A stretch of DNA of 26,276 bases from Candidatus Latescibacterota bacterium (GCA_030629295.1 DAOVPH010000001.1:1-26276); one strand, 5' to 3'; positions 16,029-24,564 are shown, counted from the stretch's first letter. Notes: generated by a model from the letters alone, not told the origin. Numbers and translations: made by a program.

Positions 16029-16377
16029 AAAAGGACGAAAAAAGGTTACCAAGAAGAACTCAGCTCCAGCCTTAAGGAATTGTCCCCAAAGAAAAGGAGT
16101 TTGTACTCGTGTTTACACTTTGACCCCCAAGAAGCCGAATTCCTCACTAAAAAAGGTGACCAGAGTTCGACTAACTACTGGTATAGAGGTAACTGCCTAC
16201 ATACCAGGGGAGGGACATAATCTTCAAGAGCACTCCATTGTCTTGGTCAGAGGAGGAAGAGTTAAAGACCTTCCTGGTGTTAGGTATCATATTATTCGGG
16301 GAGTGTTGGATACAGCCGGAGTTGAGGACAGAAAGAAATCTCGCTCTAAGTACGGCGCCAAAAGACCTAAGTCTTAA
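16003..16377 (+). CDS. rpsL: Small ribosomal subunit protein uS12
   Basis: S12 sits at the decoding centre of the 30S subunit and affects accuracy. The protein is 124 aa and begins MPTINQLIRKGRKKV exactly as in the family, which fixes the GTG start. TPKKPNSSLKKVTRVRLTTG (41-60) includes Lys43, and GGRVKDLPGVRYH (84-96) includes Lys88 and the Asp89 that is methylthiolated in many bacteria. Both lysines linked to streptomycin resistance are wild type, so a sensitive allele is predicted. It overlaps the rpoC end by 26 bp and is followed 23 bp later by rpsG. Confidence 0.96.
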   Translation: MPTINQLIRKGRKKVTKKNSAPALRNCPQRKGVCTRVYTLTPKKPNSSLKKVTRVRLTTGIEVTAYIPGEGHNLQEHSIVLVRGGRVKDLPGVRYHIIRGVLDTAGVEDRKKSRSKYGAKRPKS

Positions 16378-16400
16378 AAGGATATATGAAGGAGGAATAG

Positions 16401-16871
16401 ATGCCGCGAAGAAGAAGGCCAGAGAAACGGCAATTGTTACCCGATCCCAAATATGGCAGTGTTTTGGTGACGAAATTCGTCAACAACCTGATGCGGCAAG
16501 GGAAGAAAAGTGTAGCCGAGTCTATATTTTACAGAGCAATAGACTTAGTTGAAGAAAAGACTGGACAAAACGGCTTAGAGGTTTTCCAAAAGGCGGCAGA
16601 GAATGTCAAGCCGGTTGTAGAGGTTAAGCCCCGTCGAGTAGGGGGGGCGACCTATCAGATACCGGTGGAGGTGAGATCGGAGCGCAAACTTGCCCTTTCC
16701 ATAAAGTGGATAATCTCTTTCACCAGGTCCCGTTCGGAGAAGACTATGGCAGAACGCCTGGCAGCGGAGTTACTTGCCGCTTCCAAGGGGGAGGGTGCAT
16801 CTATCAAAAAACGGGACGACACCCACAGAATGGCAGAGGCTAATAAGGCATTTGCCCACTATCGTTGGTAG
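16401..16871 (+). CDS. rpsG: Small ribosomal subunit protein uS7
   Basis: S7 nucleates the 30S head on 16S rRNA and in E. coli represses the str operon. The protein is 156 aa, the normal length. It begins MPRRRRPEKRQLLPDPKYGS with the usual basic N-terminus; VTKFVNNLMRQGKKSVAE, NVKPVVEVKPRRVGGATYQI and KKRDDTHRMAEANKAFAHYR are family-typical. GAAGGAGGAA precedes the ATG. A palindromic repeat starts 5 bp after the stop and separates it from fusA. Confidence 0.96.
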   Translation: MPRRRRPEKRQLLPDPKYGSVLVTKFVNNLMRQGKKSVAESIFYRAIDLVEEKTGQNGLEVFQKAAENVKPVVEVKPRRVGGATYQIPVEVRSERKLALSIKWIISFTRSRSEKTMAERLAAELLAASKGEGASIKKRDDTHRMAEANKAFAHYRW

Positions 16872-16875
16872 CAAC

Positions 16876-16982
16876 TTGGTTACTGATGAGAGAGGTAGAG
16901 ACGACCCGGCGGGTCGTCTCTACGATATATCCTCTTTGTCATTTAGCATGCCATTTTTCGACAGAATCTCATCAGTCGCCAA
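16876..16982 (+). repeat. Palindromic MITE/REP-like repeat, copy 2 (between rpsG and fusA)
   Basis: The core gtagagacgaccc (16895-16907) and gggtcgtctctac (16911-16923) is a perfect 13-bp inverted repeat around GGC. The 46-base tail (16924-16969) matches the tail of copy 1 at 3387-3432, including an identical run of 19 bases ending gacagaatct. Outer inverted repeats ttggttactgatgaga (16876-16891) and tctcatcagtcgccaa (16967-16982) match at 14 of 16 positions. The end CAGTCGC-CAATCAC (16973-16986) resembles the heptamers before cysS. The element fills nearly the whole rpsG-fusA spacer. Confidence 0.8.
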
Positions 16983-16999
16983 TCACCACGAAATAGACT

Positions 17000-19090
17000 A
17001 TGCCCAGACAATATTCACTTGAAGATACCCGCAATATCGGAATCATTGCCCATATTGATGCGGGCAAAACTACAACCACCGAGAGGATCCTTTACTACAC
17101 CGGTAGGCTCCACAGAATGGGAGAGGTGGATGAGGGTTCAGCAACGATGGATTGGATGGAGCAGGAGAAAGAGCGGGGTATTACCATCACGATGGCGGCA
17201 ACGACCTGTTTCTGGGGAGATCACCGGATAAACATCATCGACACACCTGGGCATGTGGATTTCACCGCCGAGGTAGAGAGATCCCTGCGAGTATTGGATG
17301 GGGCCATCGGCATCTTCTGCGCCGTTGGCGGAGTGGAACCACAGTCAGAGACGGTGTGGCGGCAAGCAGATCGATATAACATCCCCAGGTTTGCCTTCAT
17401 AAACAAAATGGACAGAGTGGGAGCTAACTTCTACTATGCATTGGATATGTTGAAAGATAAATTAGGGGGAAATTTCGTGCCTGTACAGTTGCCTATTGGT
17501 TCTGGCGATATATTCACGGGATTGATAGACCTTATTACTATGAAAGCCGTCACTTACCAAGACGATACCTTTGGAGTGGTTTTCACTGAGAATCCTATCC
17601 CTAAAGATCTGAAACCTCAGGCAGATCAGTATCGAGAGCAGATGTTGGAAGCCCTGTCTGACTATGATGATCATCTTATGGAGAGTTTTCTTGAGGGCAA
17701 AGAGATCCCCCCGACACAGATCAGGAGTGCTCTGCGCAAGGCAGTGCTCAACGTGAGTGTATTCCCGGTGTTCTGTGGCTCTGCTGCCAAAAATAAAGGA
17801 ATCCAACGCCTATTAGATGGTGTAGTGGACTATCTGCCCTCGCCTTCAGATATCGGAGAGATAATCGGGAAACACCCCCTGACGGGAGAACAGGTGAAAA
17901 GAAAACCTTCTGACAAGGATCCCTTGGCCGTCCTTGCTTTTAAGGTTATGACCGATCCCTATGTGGGACGATTGACTTTCTTGCGGGTGTACTCAGGAGT
18001 GTTGAAAGCAGGGTCTCATGTTTACAATCCTTCCCTGGAGCGGAAGGAAAGAATCAGCAGAATTCTTCAGATGCATGCCAATAAGAGGGAAAATAGAGAA
18101 GAGCTCTATGCCGGGGATATTGCTGCTGCTGTGGGTTTGAAGGACACGAAGACAGGTGACACACTGTGCGAGAAAGGTCGTCCTCTTATCTTAGAGTCAA
18201 TGGAGTTTGACAAGCCGGTGGTCTATATTGCCATTGAGCCCAAGACAAAAGCCGATCAGCAACAGCTGGAAGATGCGCTGCAGAAACTTGTTGAGGAGGA
18301 TCCCACTTTCAATGTCTCGTTTAACAAGGAGACGGGGCAGACTCTGATTGGTGGCATGGGGGAACTACACCTGGAGATTATCACTGACCGCATGTCTCGC
18401 GAATTCAACGTTCAAGCCAATGTGGGCAGTCCTCAGGTCGCCTATAAGGAATCAATCCGGAAGGCTGTTACCAGTGAAGGCAAGTTTATTCGTCAGTCGG
18501 GAGGAAGAGGACAGTACGGCCATGTATGGCTCGCGTTGGAGCCCTCTGAACCAGGAGCGGGTTTCATCTTCGAGGATAAGATAGTTAGAGGAGCCATTCC
18601 TCGGGAATACATCCCCGCTGTGGCCGGAGGAGTGAAGGAGGCGCTGACTAGCGGGGTCTTGGCAGGATACCCGATAGAGGATGTTAAGGTTACTCTGTAC
18701 GATGGTTCTTACCATGAGGTAGATTCCTCTGAGGTGGCCTTTAAGATGGCGGGAATTATTGCATTCAGAGAAGGGACCAGGAAGGCTGATCCTTACCTGT
18801 TAGAACCGGTGGTGGATGTGGAACTCATTGTCCCGGAGAACTATATGGGGGAGGTTATCGGTGATCTCAACTCAAGACGGGGACGCATCGCGGGGATATT
18901 TTCCCGTTCTGATGCCCAGGTAATTACTGCAGTGGTTCCCCTTGTCGAAATGTTCGGTTATGCCACCCGACTCAGATCTCTCACTCAAGGGCGGGCTGTT
19001 TATACTATGCAGTTTTCCAAATACGAAGAGGTCCCTCAGTCAATCTCTGACCAGATCATCACTAAATTTCAGGGCTCGCCCCGGGGGTAG
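17000..19090 (+). CDS. fusA: Elongation factor G
   Basis: EF-G is the GTPase that drives translocation and, with RRF, ribosome recycling. The protein is 696 aa, full length. G motifs: AHIDAGKT 17-24, RGITIT 59-64, DTPGH 81-85, NKMD 135-138. Later marks are the domain III GGMGELHLEIITDR stretch, the domain IV loop SGGRGQYGHV and the domain V NYMGEVIGDLNSRRGRI and GYATRLRSLTQGRA motifs. The ATG at 17000 matches the family start (MPRQYSLEDTRNIGIIAHI), but there is no clear Shine-Dalgarno in the preceding bases, which derive from the end of the repeat. The neighbouring tuf that usually follows fusA is absent; rpsJ comes next. Confidence 0.97.
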   Translation: MPRQYSLEDTRNIGIIAHIDAGKTTTTERILYYTGRLHRMGEVDEGSATMDWMEQEKERGITITMAATTCFWGDHRINIIDTPGHVDFTAEVERSLRVLDGAIGIFCAVGGVEPQSETVWRQADRYNIPRFAFINKMDRVGANFYYALDMLKDKLGGNFVPVQLPIGSGDIFTGLIDLITMKAVTYQDDTFGVVFTENPIPKDLKPQADQYREQMLEALSDYDDHLMESFLEGKEIPPTQIRSALRKAVLNVSVFPVFCGSAAKNKGIQRLLDGVVDYLPSPSDIGEIIGKHPLTGEQVKRKPSDKDPLAVLAFKVMTDPYVGRLTFLRVYSGVLKAGSHVYNPSLERKERISRILQMHANKRENREELYAGDIAAAVGLKDTKTGDTLCEKGRPLILESMEFDKPVVYIAIEPKTKADQQQLEDALQKLVEEDPTFNVSFNKETGQTLIGGMGELHLEIITDRMSREFNVQANVGSPQVAYKESIRKAVTSEGKFIRQSGGRGQYGHVWLALEPSEPGAGFIFEDKIVRGAIPREYIPAVAGGVKEALTSGVLAGYPIEDVKVTLYDGSYHEVDSSEVAFKMAGIIAFREGTRKADPYLLEPVVDVELIVPENYMGEVIGDLNSRRGRIAGIFSRSDAQVITAVVPLVEMFGYATRLRSLTQGRAVYTMQFSKYEEVPQSISDQIITKFQGSPRG

Positions 19091-19137
19091 CTTTGTACCT
19101 TACGGGGCAAGTGACCTTTTCTTCAGGAGGTTGATAA

Positions 19138-19446
19138 GTGGCAACTCAAAAAATCAGAATTAGACTCAAAGCCTACGACCATGCAATGTTGGACCGTTCG
19201 GTCGATGACATAATCCAAACTGTGAAAAGAAGTGGAGCCAAGGTGTTGGGTCCTATCCCTCTGCCTACAAAAAGAACAGTCTACACCGTGCTTCGCTCTC
19301 CTAACATAGACAAAAAATCTCGTGAACAGTTCGAGATGAGAATCCATAAGAGGTTGATCGAGATCTACGACTCAACACCCCAAACTGTAGATGCATTGAT
19401 GAAATTAGATCTGCCGACGGGAATAGATGTGGAGATCAAGGTATAA
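19138..19446 (+). CDS. rpsJ: Small ribosomal subunit protein uS10
   Basis: S10 is a 30S head protein that also binds NusB in antitermination and the NusG KOW domain during transcription-translation coupling. The protein is 102 aa. ATQKIRIRLKAYDHAMLDRS is the typical opening; GPIPLPTKRTVYTVLRSPN and KSREQFEMRIHKRLIEI follow. The start is GTG at 19138, served by AGGAGG at 19126-19131. It begins the S10 part of the block, with no long leader for the E. coli-type L4 control: only 47 bp lie between fusA and rpsJ. Confidence 0.96.
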   Translation: MATQKIRIRLKAYDHAMLDRSVDDIIQTVKRSGAKVLGPIPLPTKRTVYTVLRSPNIDKKSREQFEMRIHKRLIEIYDSTPQTVDALMKLDLPTGIDVEIKV

Positions 19447-19447
19447 G

Positions 19448-20071
19448 ATGAACGGAATGATTGGCAGAAAAGTAGCTATGACTCAGACATTTAAGGATAA
19501 TGGGAATTCAGTGGCAGCCACCGTGATTCAGGTTGGCCCCTGTCCTGTGGTAGGAGTCAAGAGAAAAGAAAAGCATGGCTATGATGCTGTGCAGCTTGGT
19601 TTTGGTGAGACTAAGCCCAAAAATGTTACTCGTCCCTTGCGAGTTATCTTCGAGAAGGCTAAGGTTCCTCCAATGAGAGTGTTGAAAGAATTTCACACTG
19701 AGGGGAAAGAGCAGCTCAAACCTGGAGATTGGGTCAAGGTAGAGATCTTTAAGGTGGGAGAGAAGGTGAACATTCAAGGGGTGTCCAAAGGCAAAGGGTT
19801 TGCTGGAAGCATTAAAAGATGGGGTTTTGCCGGTGGGCCCAAGACTCATGGTCAGTCAGATCGGCACCGAGCACCTGGTTCTATTGGGGCTTCCTCTTCA
19901 CCATCACGGGTGTGGAAAGGACAGCGGATGGCCGGCAGGATGGGTGCTGAAAATGTGACCGTGAAAAACTTAGAAGTGCTTGAAGTTGACTTAGAAAGGA
20001 ATTTAGTAGTAGTTAAAGGTGCCGTACCAGGACCGAAGAATGGGATTATTTTCCTGAGACGCAGCACCTAA
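19448..20071 (+). CDS. rplC: Large ribosomal subunit protein uL3
   Basis: L3 is an early assembly protein reaching toward the peptidyl-transferase centre. From ATG 19448 it is 207 aa and begins MNGMIGRKVAMTQTF; ATG 19457 (MIGRKVAM) is an alternative. Family marks are KGKGFAGSIKRWGFAGGPKT, HRAPGSIGASSSPSRVWKGQ and RMAGRMGAENVTVKNLEV. It starts 1 bp after the rpsJ stop, so translation is probably coupled, with the ribosome site inside the rpsJ end (GGAGATCAAGG). Confidence 0.95.
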   Translation: MNGMIGRKVAMTQTFKDNGNSVAATVIQVGPCPVVGVKRKEKHGYDAVQLGFGETKPKNVTRPLRVIFEKAKVPPMRVLKEFHTEGKEQLKPGDWVKVEIFKVGEKVNIQGVSKGKGFAGSIKRWGFAGGPKTHGQSDRHRAPGSIGASSSPSRVWKGQRMAGRMGAENVTVKNLEVLEVDLERNLVVVKGAVPGPKNGIIFLRRST

Positions 20072-20083
20072 ATGGGGAAGAGT

Positions 20084-20719
20084 ATGAATACAGCAATCAA
20101 GATCTTCACCCCGGAAGGACAAGAAGCGGGGACAGTGCAGTTACCTGGACAAATATTCGGTATCCAACCCCACCCGCATGCCCTCTGGATGGCAGTGAAA
20201 GGATATTTGGCCAATCGCAGGCAGGGTACTGCTTCTACGAAAGGGCGGTCTGATGTAAAAGCCAGTGGTCGTAAGCCCTGGCGGCAGAAAGGAACTGGAA
20301 GAGCCAGAGTAGGGACAGTTGCATCTCCGATCTGGGTGGGAGGCGGTGTGGCCTTTGGCCCCCATCCTCATCCTTATCATCTAAAAGTCACCAAAAAACT
20401 CAGGCGATTGGCCCTAAAGTCCGCTCTCTCTTTAAAGGCAAAACAGGGACAGATAATTGTGATTGAAGATCCCTCGCTTCCTGAACCGAAGACCAAGAAA
20501 ATCACCCAGTTACTTGGAGTGGTAGGAATTGAAGACGGTCAGAAGGTGTTATTCTTAACTGGGAGCAAATCTGCTGAACTTATTAAGTCTTGCCGCAACC
20601 TCCCGTACCTTAGACTGAAGTTAGCTAAAGATGTTTGTACTTATGACTTGCTGGATTCGAAGACCTTACTTCTGACTAAAAGCGGACTGGAAGAAATCAA
20701 GGGGGTACTGTTGGAATGA
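20084..20719 (+). CDS. rplD: Large ribosomal subunit protein uL4
   Basis: L4 lines the nascent-peptide tunnel with an extended loop and in E. coli represses the S10 operon. From ATG 20084 it has 211 aa; an in-frame ATG at 20072, directly after the rplC stop, would add MGKS. I prefer 20084 because GGGGAAG precedes it and the family usually starts about ten residues before the VxLP motif. The tunnel loop LANRRQGTASTKGRSDVKAS, then GRKPWRQKGTGRARVGT and SPIWVGGGVAFGP, are clear. The end overlaps rplW by 4 bp (ATGA). Confidence 0.94.
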   Translation: MNTAIKIFTPEGQEAGTVQLPGQIFGIQPHPHALWMAVKGYLANRRQGTASTKGRSDVKASGRKPWRQKGTGRARVGTVASPIWVGGGVAFGPHPHPYHLKVTKKLRRLALKSALSLKAKQGQIIVIEDPSLPEPKTKKITQLLGVVGIEDGQKVLFLTGSKSAELIKSCRNLPYLRLKLAKDVCTYDLLDSKTLLLTKSGLEEIKGVLLE

Positions 20720-21006
20720 ACGAGGCCAGAAAACTCGTAATTCGTCCAGTGGTTACAGAAAAGGCGATGAAATTAAGGGACTTACAGAATAAATATGTCT
20801 TCGAAGTAGCCAAGAACGCTAATAAGATTGAAATAGGGAAAGCAATAGAGGAGATCTTTGGTGTAGGTGTTACCCAGGTACGGACTATTTCCATCCATGG
20901 GAAACCCAGACGATTTGGGAGATTTGAGGGAAGAAGACCAGACCGAAAGAAGGCTATAGTTACCCTTAAACAGGGAGATAGGATAGAGTTATTCGAGGAG
21001 GTATAA
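20716..21006 (+). CDS. rplW: Large ribosomal subunit protein uL23
   Basis: L23 sits at the tunnel exit and is the docking site for trigger factor and SRP. The protein is 96 aa. VIRPVVTEKAMKLRDLQNKY and VFEVAKNANKIEIGKAIEEI are family-typical, as is GVTQVRTISIHGKPRRFGR. It overlaps rplD by 4 bp, so translation is likely coupled, and rplB follows after 5 bp. Confidence 0.95.
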   Translation: MNEARKLVIRPVVTEKAMKLRDLQNKYVFEVAKNANKIEIGKAIEEIFGVGVTQVRTISIHGKPRRFGRFEGRRPDRKKAIVTLKQGDRIELFEEV

Positions 21007-21011
21007 TAAGA

Positions 21012-21839
21012 GTGCCAATTAAGAAATACAAACCAATCACTCCTGGACTTAGATTCAAGACAAGTCTGTCGTTTAAAGAACTGACAGGAACTGAGCCCGA
21101 GAAGTCGTTACTTGTGCCAGTGAAGAAATCGGGAGGAAGGAATAACTTAGGTAGAACTACTTTGAGGCACAGAGGGGGAGGACATAAGCGCCTACTGCGG
21201 ATTGTGGATTTCAAGAGGGATAAGAGAGAAATTCCTGCCCGGGTACGTTCTATTGAATACGACCCAAATCGATCGGCTTGGGTGGCTTTGTTGGTCTATG
21301 CCGACGGAGAGAAAAGGTATATTATTGCCCCCATAGGGTTGAAGGCTAATTATACGGTTATCTCAGGAGAAGACGTTGAAGCTAAGATAGGCAATGCTTT
21401 ACCCTTAAGGAGAATCCCTCTGGGCACAGTAATTCACTGTGTTGAGCTGATTCCGGGCAAGGGGGCACAATTGGCCCGGGGAGCAGGTACATCGATACGC
21501 CTGATGGCGAAAGAGGGGAACTATGCCCAGGTGAGATTGCCCTCTGGGGAAGTGCGGGCAGTAAGTCTGGATTGCTATGCCACTGTGGGGCAGGTTGGCA
21601 ATGCAGAACATGGGAATATTCAATTGGGCAAAGCTGGCAGAACCAGATGGTTAGGGAAGAGGCCAAAGACCAGAGGTGTGGCAATGAACCCCGTTGATCA
21701 TCCTATGGGAGGAGGAGAGGGCAAAAGCTCTGGTGGCCGGCATCCATGCACTCCCTGGGGTAAACCCACCAAGGGGTATAAGACGAGAAAGAAAGGGAAA
21801 TCATCCGATAAACTGATAGTTCAGAGAAGAGGACAATAA
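21012..21839 (+). CDS. rplB: Large ribosomal subunit protein uL2
   Basis: L2 is a core 50S protein needed for subunit joining and peptidyl-transferase activity. The protein is 275 aa from a GTG at 21012 (MPIKKYKPITPGLRFKT is the usual opening), with GGAGG in the rplW end as ribosome site. RNNLGRTTLRHRGGGHKRLL, DPNRSAWVALLVYADGEKRY and the C-terminal signature RGVAMNPVDHPMGGGEGKSS, which carries the functionally important His, are all present. rpsS starts 3 bp after the stop. Confidence 0.96.
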   Translation: MPIKKYKPITPGLRFKTSLSFKELTGTEPEKSLLVPVKKSGGRNNLGRTTLRHRGGGHKRLLRIVDFKRDKREIPARVRSIEYDPNRSAWVALLVYADGEKRYIIAPIGLKANYTVISGEDVEAKIGNALPLRRIPLGTVIHCVELIPGKGAQLARGAGTSIRLMAKEGNYAQVRLPSGEVRAVSLDCYATVGQVGNAEHGNIQLGKAGRTRWLGKRPKTRGVAMNPVDHPMGGGEGKSSGGRHPCTPWGKPTKGYKTRKKGKSSDKLIVQRRGQ

Positions 21840-21842
21840 CAG

Positions 21843-22136
21843 ATGGCACGCTCTATTAAGAAGGGTCCTTATCTTGACCCCAAGCTTCTTAAGAAGATTC
21901 GCAAATCAAGTGAGACGGGTGAGAAGAAGGTTATCAAAACTTGGGCCAGGCGTTCGACGATTTCGCCGGAATTCGTAGGATACACTCTGGCGGTACATAA
22001 TGGGAATAAGTTCATTCCGGTCTATATCACTGAGAATATGGTGGGCCATAAATTGGGCGAATTCTCCCCCACCCGCACCTTTCGCAGTCACGGAGGCAGA
22101 ATGGCCGACCGGACAGCGGCAAGCAAGAAGAGATAA
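21843..22136 (+). CDS. rpsS: Small ribosomal subunit protein uS19
   Basis: S19 sits in the 30S head beside the A-site tRNA. The protein is 97 aa. ARSIKKGPYLDPKLLKKI, TWARRSTISPEFVGYTLAVH and MVGHKLGEFSPTRTFRSHGG are family-typical. In nearly all bacteria rplV and rpsC follow; here the next gene, after 47 bp, is an oxidoreductase. No rplV remnant is visible in the spacer (22137-22183), which holds only an AAGGAG site for the next gene and no hairpin that would end transcription. Confidence 0.96.
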   Translation: MARSIKKGPYLDPKLLKKIRKSSETGEKKVIKTWARRSTISPEFVGYTLAVHNGNKFIPVYITENMVGHKLGEFSPTRTFRSHGGRMADRTAASKKR

Positions 22137-22183
22137 CCTGCTCCTTCAACGCATTGGGTAAATTTGTGTAAGGAGATTTCTAA

Positions 22184-23002
22184 ATGAGTTTGGGTATATT
22201 TGCACTCAAAGGAAAAAAAGCGGTGGTTATCGGCGGAGCAGGTGTGCTGGGTTCGGTGATCGCCAAAGGGTTGGGGAAGGCAGGTGCTCAGATCGCCATC
22301 TGCGATATCAAAGACACTGTGGAGGTAGTGGAGGAACTCTTGAATGAGCAGATAGAAGCTAAAGGTTATCACACAGATGTGCTGGACCCCGAACAGATAA
22401 AATTCTGCCACGACCAGGTGATGAAGGATTTTGGCCAGGTGGACATACTGCTCAACGCTGCCGGCGGAAATGTTAAGGGGGCAACAACATCTGCTGAGAT
22501 GAACTTCTTTGACTTGCCTTTCGAGGGATTAGAAAAAGTTATAGCCCTGAATCTCTTCGGAGGGGCTATCTTCCCCTCTCAAGTGTTTGGAGAAACTATG
22601 GTGAAGAACGAAGAAGGCGGTTCGATCATTAACATATCCTCTATGAACGCCTTCCGCCCCCTGACCAGAATACCGGGGTATTCGGCCGCCAAAGCAGCGG
22701 TGAGCAACTTCACTCAGTGGCTGGCTGTCCATTTCGCCCAAGAATATAACAAGAAAATAAGAGTAAATGCCATTGCTCCGGGATTTTTTCTCACCGAGCA
22801 AAACCGGTATCTTCTTTTAGATGAGAACGAAAAATTAACCGCCAGGGGGGAGACGATCATTACCCATACTCCCCTGGGAAGGTTTGGCGATCCGGAAGAG
22901 CTCATCGGTGCTTGTGTTTGGCTTGCTTCCGATGCCAGTCGGTTTGTCACTGGAACAGTCATCCCCATTGACGGAGGATTTAATGCCTTTTCGGGAGTGT
23001 AA
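22184..23002 (+). CDS. Short-chain dehydrogenase/reductase, probable D-mannonate oxidoreductase (fructuronate reductase type)
   Basis: The protein is a 272-aa classical SDR. It has a nucleotide loop GGAGVLGS (17-24), Asp41 at the end of the second strand (favouring NAD), NAAGG (91-95), Ser153 in NISSMNAFRPLTRIPGY, and the catalytic Tyr166/Lys170 (YSAAK). NAIAPGFFLTEQNR and the ending VTGTVIPIDGGFNAFSGV are, from memory, characteristic of the SDR-type D-mannonate oxidoreductases, which interconvert D-fructuronate and D-mannonate in hexuronate breakdown. The family is annotated loosely, so another polyol or sugar-acid substrate is possible. AAGGAG precedes the ATG. It opens the sugar gene cluster and is read in the same direction as rpsS. 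Confidence 0.8.
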   Translation: MSLGIFALKGKKAVVIGGAGVLGSVIAKGLGKAGAQIAICDIKDTVEVVEELLNEQIEAKGYHTDVLDPEQIKFCHDQVMKDFGQVDILLNAAGGNVKGATTSAEMNFFDLPFEGLEKVIALNLFGGAIFPSQVFGETMVKNEEGGSIINISSMNAFRPLTRIPGYSAAKAAVSNFTQWLAVHFAQEYNKKIRVNAIAPGFFLTEQNRYLLLDENEKLTARGETIITHTPLGRFGDPEELIGACVWLASDASRFVTGTVIPIDGGFNAFSGV

Positions 23003-23035
23003 GCAGACTTGGGAAGGACGACTGAGGGATAAGAT

Positions 23036-24526
23036 ATGGAAAAAGCAGATATAGGACTTATTGGGATGGAAGTTATGGGGAGGAGTTTAGCCCTGAACAT
23101 GGAAAGCAAGGGTTACTGCGTGGCTGTTTTTAACAGGACAGCTTCCAAAACCCAGGCCTTTGCAGAAGGGCCAGCTAAGGGGAGAAATATCTTTCCCACT
23201 TATAGCATGGAAGATTTAGTCAGTATATTGAAGCGACCTAAGAGGGTAATGCTTATGGTGAAAGAAGGGGCTCCGGTGGATGCCTTTATTGAAAAGCTCC
23301 TCCCCTTGTTAGACAAGGGCGATTTGATAATTGATGGTGGAAATTCCTATTTTAAAGATACGATGAGGCGAAACACTGAGCTTTCTGAAAAAGGGTTTCT
23401 GTACATTGGCACAGGCGTTTCCGGAGGAGAAGAGGGGGCATTGAAGGGGCCAGCAATTATGCCCGGGGGACAGTTAGAGGCCTATGCACTGGTGGAAAAG
23501 CTGTTCAAGGATATTGCTGCCAAATCCGAAGATGGGATTCCTTGTGTCTCTTATATCGGTCCCCACGGCGCTGGACATTTCGTAAAAATGACCCATAATG
23601 GGATTGAATACGGCGATATGCAACTGATTGGCGAAACCGTTTGGACCCTTAAAAATGCTTCTAATATGAATTCAGAACAGATCGCCGACATTATGGCTAA
23701 GTGGAACGGACAGAATGATGTACTTCGTTCTTACCTCATTGAGATTACAGCGGATGGTATGCGAGAAAAAGATAGGCAGACAGATGAATACCTGGTAGAC
23801 AGAACCGCCGATATCACCAGAATGAAGGGAACGGGAACCTGGACGGTACAAAGCGCCTTGGAGTTATTAGTCCCGGTCCCCACCATTGCGGCGGCTGTTT
23901 TCTCTCGGGAGATGTCTCAAGATAAAGAGTTGCGGCTGGAGATGAGCGAAGATTTGAATCTCGGGAAGGCAAGGGAGAAAATGGAGAAGACCGATCTTGT
24001 CCAGATCGCTCACGATGCCTTATATGTGGCTAAAATTGCCTCTTATGCCCAGGGCTTAAGTTTATTGAAGGCGGCTTCAGAACACTATGGCTTTAACCTA
24101 AATATAGGGAAAATCACCCGAGGATGGCGAGGTGGTTGCATAATCAGGGCCCAGTTCTTAGATGAAATTACCCAGGCTTACGAGGAGAATTCTCAGATAC
24201 CGAATCTGTTGGCTGCTCCCAGGTTCGCCAAGACTGTCAAGGAAAATATGGATAACCTGGTGCGGTTTATTCATATAGCTCACAGTGCAGGAGTGCCTGC
24301 TTTGGCTATGGATAGCGCCTATGACTATATCCTTCAACTGGTTACTCCTTTAATGGTTTCTGCCCAGGTGGCGGCATTACAGAGAGACTACTTTGGCGCT
24401 CACGGTTACTTTAAGACAAGAGGTGCAGAAGACCCCAGAATTATGACCACCGATGCGGGTAAGATAAGAGAATTTCATACAGAGTGGATGTTGGCCGATC
24501 GTCCCGAAAGGGAGATAACGAAATAA
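23036..24526 (+). CDS. gnd: 6-phosphogluconate dehydrogenase, decarboxylating
   Basis: The enzyme oxidises and decarboxylates 6-phosphogluconate to ribulose 5-phosphate, making NAD(P)H, in the oxidative pentose phosphate pathway. The protein is 496 aa against about 470. The Rossmann fingerprint is GLIGMEVMG (7-15) with Glu12 where Ala is usual; FNRTASK (32-38) suggests NADP. IIDGGNS (98-104), VSGGEEGA (128-135), GHFVKMTHNGIEYGDMQLI (180-198; catalytic Lys184, Glu191) and RGWRGGCIIRA are typical. The C-terminal tail QRDYFGAH...FHTEW is present but carries about 12 extra residues between its two conserved parts. GAGGGAT precedes the ATG; the SDR lies 33 bp upstream. Confidence 0.93.
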   Translation: MEKADIGLIGMEVMGRSLALNMESKGYCVAVFNRTASKTQAFAEGPAKGRNIFPTYSMEDLVSILKRPKRVMLMVKEGAPVDAFIEKLLPLLDKGDLIIDGGNSYFKDTMRRNTELSEKGFLYIGTGVSGGEEGALKGPAIMPGGQLEAYALVEKLFKDIAAKSEDGIPCVSYIGPHGAGHFVKMTHNGIEYGDMQLIGETVWTLKNASNMNSEQIADIMAKWNGQNDVLRSYLIEITADGMREKDRQTDEYLVDRTADITRMKGTGTWTVQSALELLVPVPTIAAAVFSREMSQDKELRLEMSEDLNLGKAREKMEKTDLVQIAHDALYVAKIASYAQGLSLLKAASEHYGFNLNIGKITRGWRGGCIIRAQFLDEITQAYEENSQIPNLLAAPRFAKTVKENMDNLVRFIHIAHSAGVPALAMDSAYDYILQLVTPLMVSAQVAALQRDYFGAHGYFKTRGAEDPRIMTTDAGKIREFHTEWMLADRPEREITK

Positions 24527-24539
24527 TTAGTATTTGTAG

Positions 24540-24564
24540 GTTGGGTTGAGGGACGAAACCCAAC
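24540..24564 (+). repeat. Inverted repeat 1 between gnd and the phosphofructokinase gene
   Basis: Arms gttgggtt (24540-24547) and aacccaac (24557-24564) enclose a 9-base loop. The context taggttgggttgaggRacg is, from memory, a motif met in intergenic repeats of many bacteria, so this may be a dispersed element. It begins 13 bp after the gnd stop. Confidence 0.6.
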
